Source: Hirsutella rhossiliensis
Taxonomy: Eukaryota; Ascomycota; Sordariomycetes; Hypocreales; Ophiocordycipitaceae
Reading direction: 5' to 3'
Length of the DNA stretch: 64,000 nucleotides
NCBI RefSeq assembly: GCF_020360975.1
Contig: NW_025408668.1
Span: 5,828,001-5,892,000 of the forward strand
Shown here: in pieces, positions 62,149 to 64,000 of the stretch
How positions within the stretch are numbered: the stretch's first letter is position 1
How the letters are laid out: each line of letters begins with the position of its first letter
The notes under the pieces: model-generated
What the model saw: the letters and a program-made list of their open reading frames with translations, nothing else
Told to the model about the DNA's origin: nothing
Database searches by the model: none
Made by a program: the position numbers and the translations under genes

Positions 62149-64000
62149 TCGTCTTGTTTCGCCTCGTCCTCTCCCACCCCTCTTCTGTTTCCCAGCATCG
62201 GGTATGTACGCTGCGGCTAGTCGTTGGACGCATCATTTTCTCGCAACCATGCATGCGCGACAAAGTCTATTTGGGGCGTGGGCGTGGCGCAACGACTGTT
62301 TGGGATATGTTGCGAGATGACGAATCTTGTCAGCACGTCTCGATGGCAGCAGACGCGCGTGCTATGATTCGCACGCGCCTGGAGCAAGGGTTCTGGGCGA
62401 GCGCAGTCATGGCTGCATACGTAAGTTACATGGCTTTTTTGCATGCAACTTGTCGGGCGGGCTGCTTTGCAACAGACGCGAGAGGCGACCGAGACGGCCG
62501 AGTTTCACCGTGCGCATTTCATCACCATTTCATTTCGCCGCCCAAGTGTGAGAGTCATCGTCTCTTGGGGCAAAAACCTTGTCAGTCCCGCCTGATTGAT
62601 GACAGCAACCCGGTGGGCCGTCATGGGCACATGAGTGTGACTGGGCACGAACGGTGAGCTGGGCGGCCTGCATCTCTTCTTGTCGCGAGCGCTTGCTCGC
62701 TGTTTCAGGGCATACAGGCGCAGTGGGAGCCCGAGACGAGGAGCATGAGTTTTCTCTCTCTCTCATTCCCTCTCCCCCTCTCTCTCCCTCTCTCGTTTTC
62801 GTACATATACGCTTTGAGAGGAGAGAAAAACTATGTTGCAAGGGCAGGCCAGGCAGGATAGAGGCGGCCCAAGGGTGGAGCCCGCTTGCGACGGATAGAG
62901 TTGCCTGACAAGGTAGATAGGAAACGTCGGTGTTGGACCGTGGAGATACGGGGCTCTGGAATCCCGAACTGGGCGAGCCCACACGGTAACACGGGGGCGC
63001 CGTGATTGGTGGCTGTGAATTGCTGTAGGCCCCGTGTCGCACGCCAAAAAAAATTGTGTGCGAATAGGAGCCAGACTACACGGTGTATGAGCATGTAATT
63101 ATGTGTGTGTGCAACCTTGGTTGGGCCGGCCTTTTTGACGCGACATGCATGTATTGATTCATGGTGCAGTACTCCGTACGCTGGTCAGAGACGGAGGACG
63201 AGCCAGTTGCCAAGTCTTGCAGATACAGGCGGCAATCCCCAAAGGATCATGCATCCTAGTGCAAAAGTCATTGGCCAAGAGCTCGCCAGCCCGGTTGGTT
63301 GTGTTGGGCACAGATTGCTCGAACAAAGAGAAAGAGTGGGAGAAGGAGAAACAGGAAACAAGAAGGACAGGAGGAGCGAATGTACCCGGACCGTGCGGCC
63401 CTTGTCCGCTGGTGCAACAGCAAAGAGTCAGGTCTGCAATGCATCGCTCTCTTGCTTCTCTAGAGTCTAGCCCAACCGGTTGGCCAATGGCAACGAGACG
63501 CCGTTGGCTACTGTTTTGTCAACTGATGTGATCTAATCCTCCCTCGGAAACTAAAACCTGTCTCTCATCGCACATTCTTTTTTTTCGTCCTCTTCCACAT
63601 CGTCTCTACTCTCTCTCTCTCTCTCTCTTCCTTTCGCCTTGCCGCTTCCTTCATTCAATCAATCTCCTGCTCCGCCCCCGCCCACTCACCGCCGTCTTGG
63701 CTCAGGCCTGTAATTACTTACTGCACTTGCTTGCATTCAGCAAATATCCCTCGACAACTGCCCAAACGGTAAGTAATGCTGCTTGTTTCCCCGCCCATGC
63801 AACGGCCCCCCCTCGGCGCCCGGAGCAGGAGCACTAAGCGAGAGGCCTGCCACTCTCCGATTCATCTCCCCTCCCCCCCGCGCCCTCCCCTTCTTCCCTT
63901 CTCCCTTCTCTTAATTACCAGCTGTCTGTCCGCGTCACTCAACTGCCGCCGACGCCGCCGCCCGCCAAGTTGGCCCCTCCCCAGGCCACCCTCCAGCCAA

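Larger units (their letters stand above)
59246..64000. other. 4.75-kb gene-poor region to window end
   Basis: No frame shows a recognisable domain on either strand. It contains a 22-bp perfect palindrome (60485-60506), a poly-C run near 61012, a cluster of TACTGTA/TACAGTA heptamers (61624-61900), an (AC)n(AT)n microsatellite (62104-62148) and a CT-dinucleotide run near 63608-63629. From ~63560 the strand becomes strongly CT-rich, and a GTAAGTAATG donor at about 63770 suggests a spliced 5' UTR of a plus-strand gene beyond the window. Confidence 0.45.

Noticed and set aside
1..64000. CRISPR array, bacterial operon or prophage
   Set aside because: Introns, eukaryotic gene content and lack of regularly spaced direct repeats rule these out.

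Overview
The window is nuclear DNA of a filamentous ascomycete (Pezizomycotina), most likely a Sordariomycete of the order Hypocreales. The evidence is short introns (about 47-175 nt) with GTRNGT donors and YAG/AAG acceptors, GC-rich coding sequence, a fungal single-copy gene set (TBF1, DBP6, PIG-A/SPT14, RGP1, HSF1, CWC27, SEN54), a DUF7918 protein and a chromodomain Ty3/gypsy retrotransposon. The species cannot be named from sequence alone. Exon joins below were chosen by hand so that reading frame, splice consensus and family homology agree; 5' and 3' UTRs were not determined.

Layout. 0-26 kb is a housekeeping block: a small secreted protein (-), a TBF1/TRF-type telobox protein (+), a protein built of about a dozen Cys-Cys-Cys-His modules (+), a tetraspanin-like protein (+), the DEAD-box helicase DBP6 (-) divergent from the GPI-anchor transferase PIG-A (+), a BRD8/Bdc1-like bromodomain protein (-), a WDR62/MAPKBP1-type WD40 protein (-) and RGP1 (-).

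27-44 kb is an accessory island with longer spacers and repeats. It holds a DUF7918 gene, a 5.69-kb chromovirus with identical 164-bp LTRs and a perfect 5-bp target-site duplication, an argininosuccinate synthase gene with 12 introns and a 5-nt microexon, a newly noticed ~760-bp terminal-inverted-repeat element, a tRNA-like (SINE-like) sequence, a TDP2-type EEP phosphodiesterase, and two divergently oriented nucleotidyltransferase-like genes with a possible small gene between them.

44.7-59.2 kb is again housekeeping: aldehyde dehydrogenase (+), the spliceosomal cyclophilin CWC27 (+), heat shock factor HSF1 (+), a second spliceosome-type cyclophilin (Cyp10/PPIL3, -), an arrestin-domain protein (+), an intron-containing tRNA-Leu(UAG) (-), and the tRNA-splicing endonuclease subunit SEN54 (+). 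59.2-64.0 kb has no convincing gene. It carries microsatellites, a dense cluster of TACTGTA/TACAGTA heptamers and probably the long leader of a gene lying beyond the right edge.

Functional links: CWC27 and Cyp10 both belong to the spliceosome-associated cyclophilins. SEN54 lies 0.8 kb from a tRNA gene that needs the SEN complex. No biosynthetic gene cluster is evident; the likeliest novelty is in the island (microexon, self-priming retroelement, inverted-repeat element, paired nucleotidyltransferase-like genes), in the Cys/His-repeat protein and in the heptamer cluster.
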